DNA of 7,243 nucleotides from JACJYE01 sp964432875 (GTDB lineage Bacteria; Bacteroidota; Bacteroidia; Chitinophagales; Saprospiraceae). Where the stretch lies: the NCBI GenBank assembly GCA_964432875.1, contig CAYSPJ010000196.1:1-7243 (forward strand), in the 5' to 3' direction. The notes beneath the pieces were generated by a model that had not been told where the DNA came from, ran no database searches, and worked only from the letters and a program-made list of their open reading frames with translations. Positions 6,055 through 7,243 of this stretch are shown in pieces. A program made the position numbers and the translations under genes. Within the stretch, counting starts at the first letter, position 1, and every line of letters starts with the position of its first letter.

Positions 6055-6541
6055 CTTCAGCAGATTTAGCCAGGCGTACAGCATCGCCCAGCGCGATGGG
6101 GCCGCTGCGCAGCACTTTAGCCGTGATGCCGCCATGGCCGCGCATGGCGTTGTAACCGCCCGGGCCGAGGTTTTCTTCCATACGGGAACAAGGGTGGCAG
6201 GGGCCGGTCGCTTCCAGCAGCGCAGCGCCGATCTCGAAGCGCAGCCCTTGCAGCGCCAGTAGGTTGATGCCTGAAACGACGATATTGCGGCGGGTCAGGG
6301 CAGGGTCTATCGCTTCGCAGCCTAGCATGGAGGCTACGCCTTGCAGATGCTCGGCTTGGATGAGGGTCACCTGCCGCTTGCCGCCTGGGCGGCGGTTGTG
6401 GTCACCAGCCAGCCCTGCTTCTACCGAAGCTTCTACGGCAGCCTGGGGCTGTACCTCGCCCCGCCGCTCCGGCCGGATGCCGATCCATTCCACCTTGCCC
6501 GTTTGTGGCAGCGTGGCTTTAAGTTCAGGTATGGTTTTCAT
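6047..6541 (-). CDS. Stand-alone MOSC domain protein
   Basis: This 164-aa protein consists almost entirely of one MOSC domain, the C-terminal module of molybdenum cofactor sulfurases, also found alone in YiiM-like proteins. Signs are VEWIGIRPERRGE (17-29), the AGLAGDHNRR segment (42-51), RRNIVVSGINLLAL (84-97), GPCHPCSRMEE (113-123) with Cys115 and Cys118, and a C-terminal GHGGITAKVLRSGPIALGD (135-153). MOSC proteins bind molybdenum cofactor or carry sulfur and support reductive detoxification of N-hydroxylated compounds. Which reaction applies here cannot be told. It overlaps the upstream membrane-protein gene by 17 nt and the downstream ybaK by 8 nt, so all three are probably translated from one mRNA. 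The start MKTIPELKATLP fits family length. Confidence 0.92.
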   Translation of the reverse strand: MKTIPELKATLPQTGKVEWIGIRPERRGEVQPQAAVEASVEAGLAGDHNRRPGGKRQVTLIQAEHLQGVASMLGCEAIDPALTRRNIVVSGINLLALQGLRFEIGAALLEATGPCHPCSRMEENLGPGGYNAMRGHGGITAKVLRSGPIALGDAVRLAKSAEDE

Positions 6542-7064
6542 CGTTTGTGGTTTCTAGCGCCTCGCGAGCTAAAGTTCCTGTAGGGCTCCCCAGGGCATCG
6601 TCCATGAAATTTTGCAACCGGATCATCTCATCATGCCCCAGGCGCTCGCCCGTTTTAGCAGAAAAAAACAAGAACAGGCCCAGCCCAGCCGCAGCAGGCA
6701 ACACCCACAGGATGGGCGCCGACAAGCCCAGGCTGATCCGTGAAAAGCCGATGATAGCGATGAACAGGCTGATGGTGCCCAGGATGGCGTAGATGAACAT
6801 GAACATCAGCCAGAGCGAGGGCCGCGGGCCGAATAAGCCGCGGATGAGCACCCCGTCCTCGGCAGGCTCCACCTCCAGGGCCAGTTGGGGCGACCAATAG
6901 TGCTGCTGAGCCTGGGGGAATTTCAACACCACATGATGGTCAGCTACCATACCGATGATGTCGGTGCCCGGTTGATCCAATGCGCGCTTTAGGCGCTGCA
7001 GCGTCTCCTCTTGGTTCAACCCCACCTGTTTTTGAAAGCGAGGGCGTATTTCTATCGCAGCCAT
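6525..7064 (-). CDS. Two-TM membrane protein of unknown function
   Basis: This 179-aa protein has a soluble N-terminal part of about 80 residues (MAAIEIRPRFQKQVGLNQEE...). Two transmembrane helices follow, at roughly 84-107 (LWLMFMFIYAILGTISLFIA) and 115-135. The charged C-terminal tail has an amphipathic stretch (GHDEMIRLQNFMDDALG, 143-159). I do not recognise a named family. The N-terminal region alternates a helix (ETLQRLKRAL) with beta-strands (HHVVLKFP, LALEVEPAEDGVLIRGLFG), like a small alpha/beta domain anchored by a hairpin. The ATG at 7064 has no Shine-Dalgarno but is the first in-frame start behind an AT-rich leader. It is the first gene of the operon with the MOSC and ybaK genes, with a 17-nt overlap. 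There is no clear functional link between them. Confidence 0.85.
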   Translation of the reverse strand: MAAIEIRPRFQKQVGLNQEETLQRLKRALDQPGTDIIGMVADHHVVLKFPQAQQHYWSPQLALEVEPAEDGVLIRGLFGPRPSLWLMFMFIYAILGTISLFIAIIGFSRISLGLSAPILWVLPAAAGLGLFLFFSAKTGERLGHDEMIRLQNFMDDALGSPTGTLAREALETTNDENHT

Positions 7065-7134
7065 CTTATCGTCTTTTGTTTGCCGCTCAAAGATGATGAT
7101 TTTTTTGAAAATACCACTCAGCGCAGTATAAATA

Positions 7135-7243
7135 GTGTCTGAGCTTTAGCGTTCAAGAGCAAGGCTTGCGAAGGCCCCAAAACCGGAGGGCTTCAGCGTG
7201 GGCGGCCTTGATCCCACGCTTCGTAGGCCCCATGAGCAGTTTA
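7135..7243. repeat. Palindromic element, copy 2 (partial, inverted, different centre)
   Basis: Bases 7135-7188 equal the reverse complement of 597-650 at 52 of 54 positions; the mismatches are at 7150 and 7155. After CCGGAG the two copies differ completely. Copy 1 continues into a TTTAC/GTAAA hairpin, whereas copy 2 has a GC-rich hairpin, AGCGTGGG (7195-7202) with CCCACGCT (7213-7220), flanked by GGGC (7188-7191) and GCCC (7227-7230). The far end lies beyond the window. It sits upstream of the three-gene operon, beginning 71 bp before the start codon of the first gene. Confidence 0.7.

Noticed and set aside
7088..7095. CATCTTTG (minus strand) as the -7 box of the membrane-protein operon
   Set aside because: It is one mismatch from TAnnTTTG but has no TTG at a suitable distance upstream.
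1..7243. CRISPR array, tRNA/rRNA genes, transposase or phage genes
   Set aside because: No regularly spaced repeats, no recognisable RNA genes and no mobile-element proteins were found on either strand. The only repeat family is the two-copy palindrome.

Overview
The window looks like chromosomal DNA from a moderately GC-rich Bacteroidota, most likely of the Saprospiraceae/Lewinella type. Three things support this. The left-edge gene ends in a type IX secretion sorting domain. The start codons lack Shine-Dalgarno sequences. There is also a Bacteroidota-type promoter (TTG-N20-TAnnTTTG). The genus is inferred from overall character only.

Layout. (1) Positions 3-395, + strand: the C-terminal end of a secreted protein with a T9SS type A sorting domain, followed by a strong intrinsic terminator at 469-498. 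(2) Positions 529-650: a 122-bp nested palindrome, a MITE/REP-like intergenic element. A second, inverted and centre-swapped copy starts at 7135 and runs off the right edge, so the pair brackets everything between. (3) Positions 684-1547, - strand: an exported cyanophycinase-like S51 peptidase. (4) Positions 1683-2969, + strand: a tight two-gene operon of a Soj-type ParA ATPase and a 167-aa partner. The partner carries a C-terminal ribbon-helix-helix domain and short boxes that resemble the ParA-contacting N-terminus of ParB. A repeat-rich stretch upstream (1603-1653) could be its operator or centromere. (5) Positions 5359-3021, - strand: a lipoprotein followed by a polyprenyl-phosphate glycosylphosphotransferase that starts exopolysaccharide synthesis, with a good promoter at 5480-5510. 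(6) Positions 7064-5578, - strand: a translationally overlapping three-gene operon of a two-TM protein of unknown function, a MOSC-domain protein and YbaK Cys-tRNA(Pro) deacylase.

Most of the window is ordinary housekeeping or envelope biology. The most interesting part is the ParA operon. Its partner seems to combine ParB-like ParA-contact boxes with an RHH DNA-binding domain, in place of the CTPase/HTH body of ParB. This suggests a non-canonical DNA- or cargo-positioning system. The second item of interest is the modular palindromic repeat at both ends.
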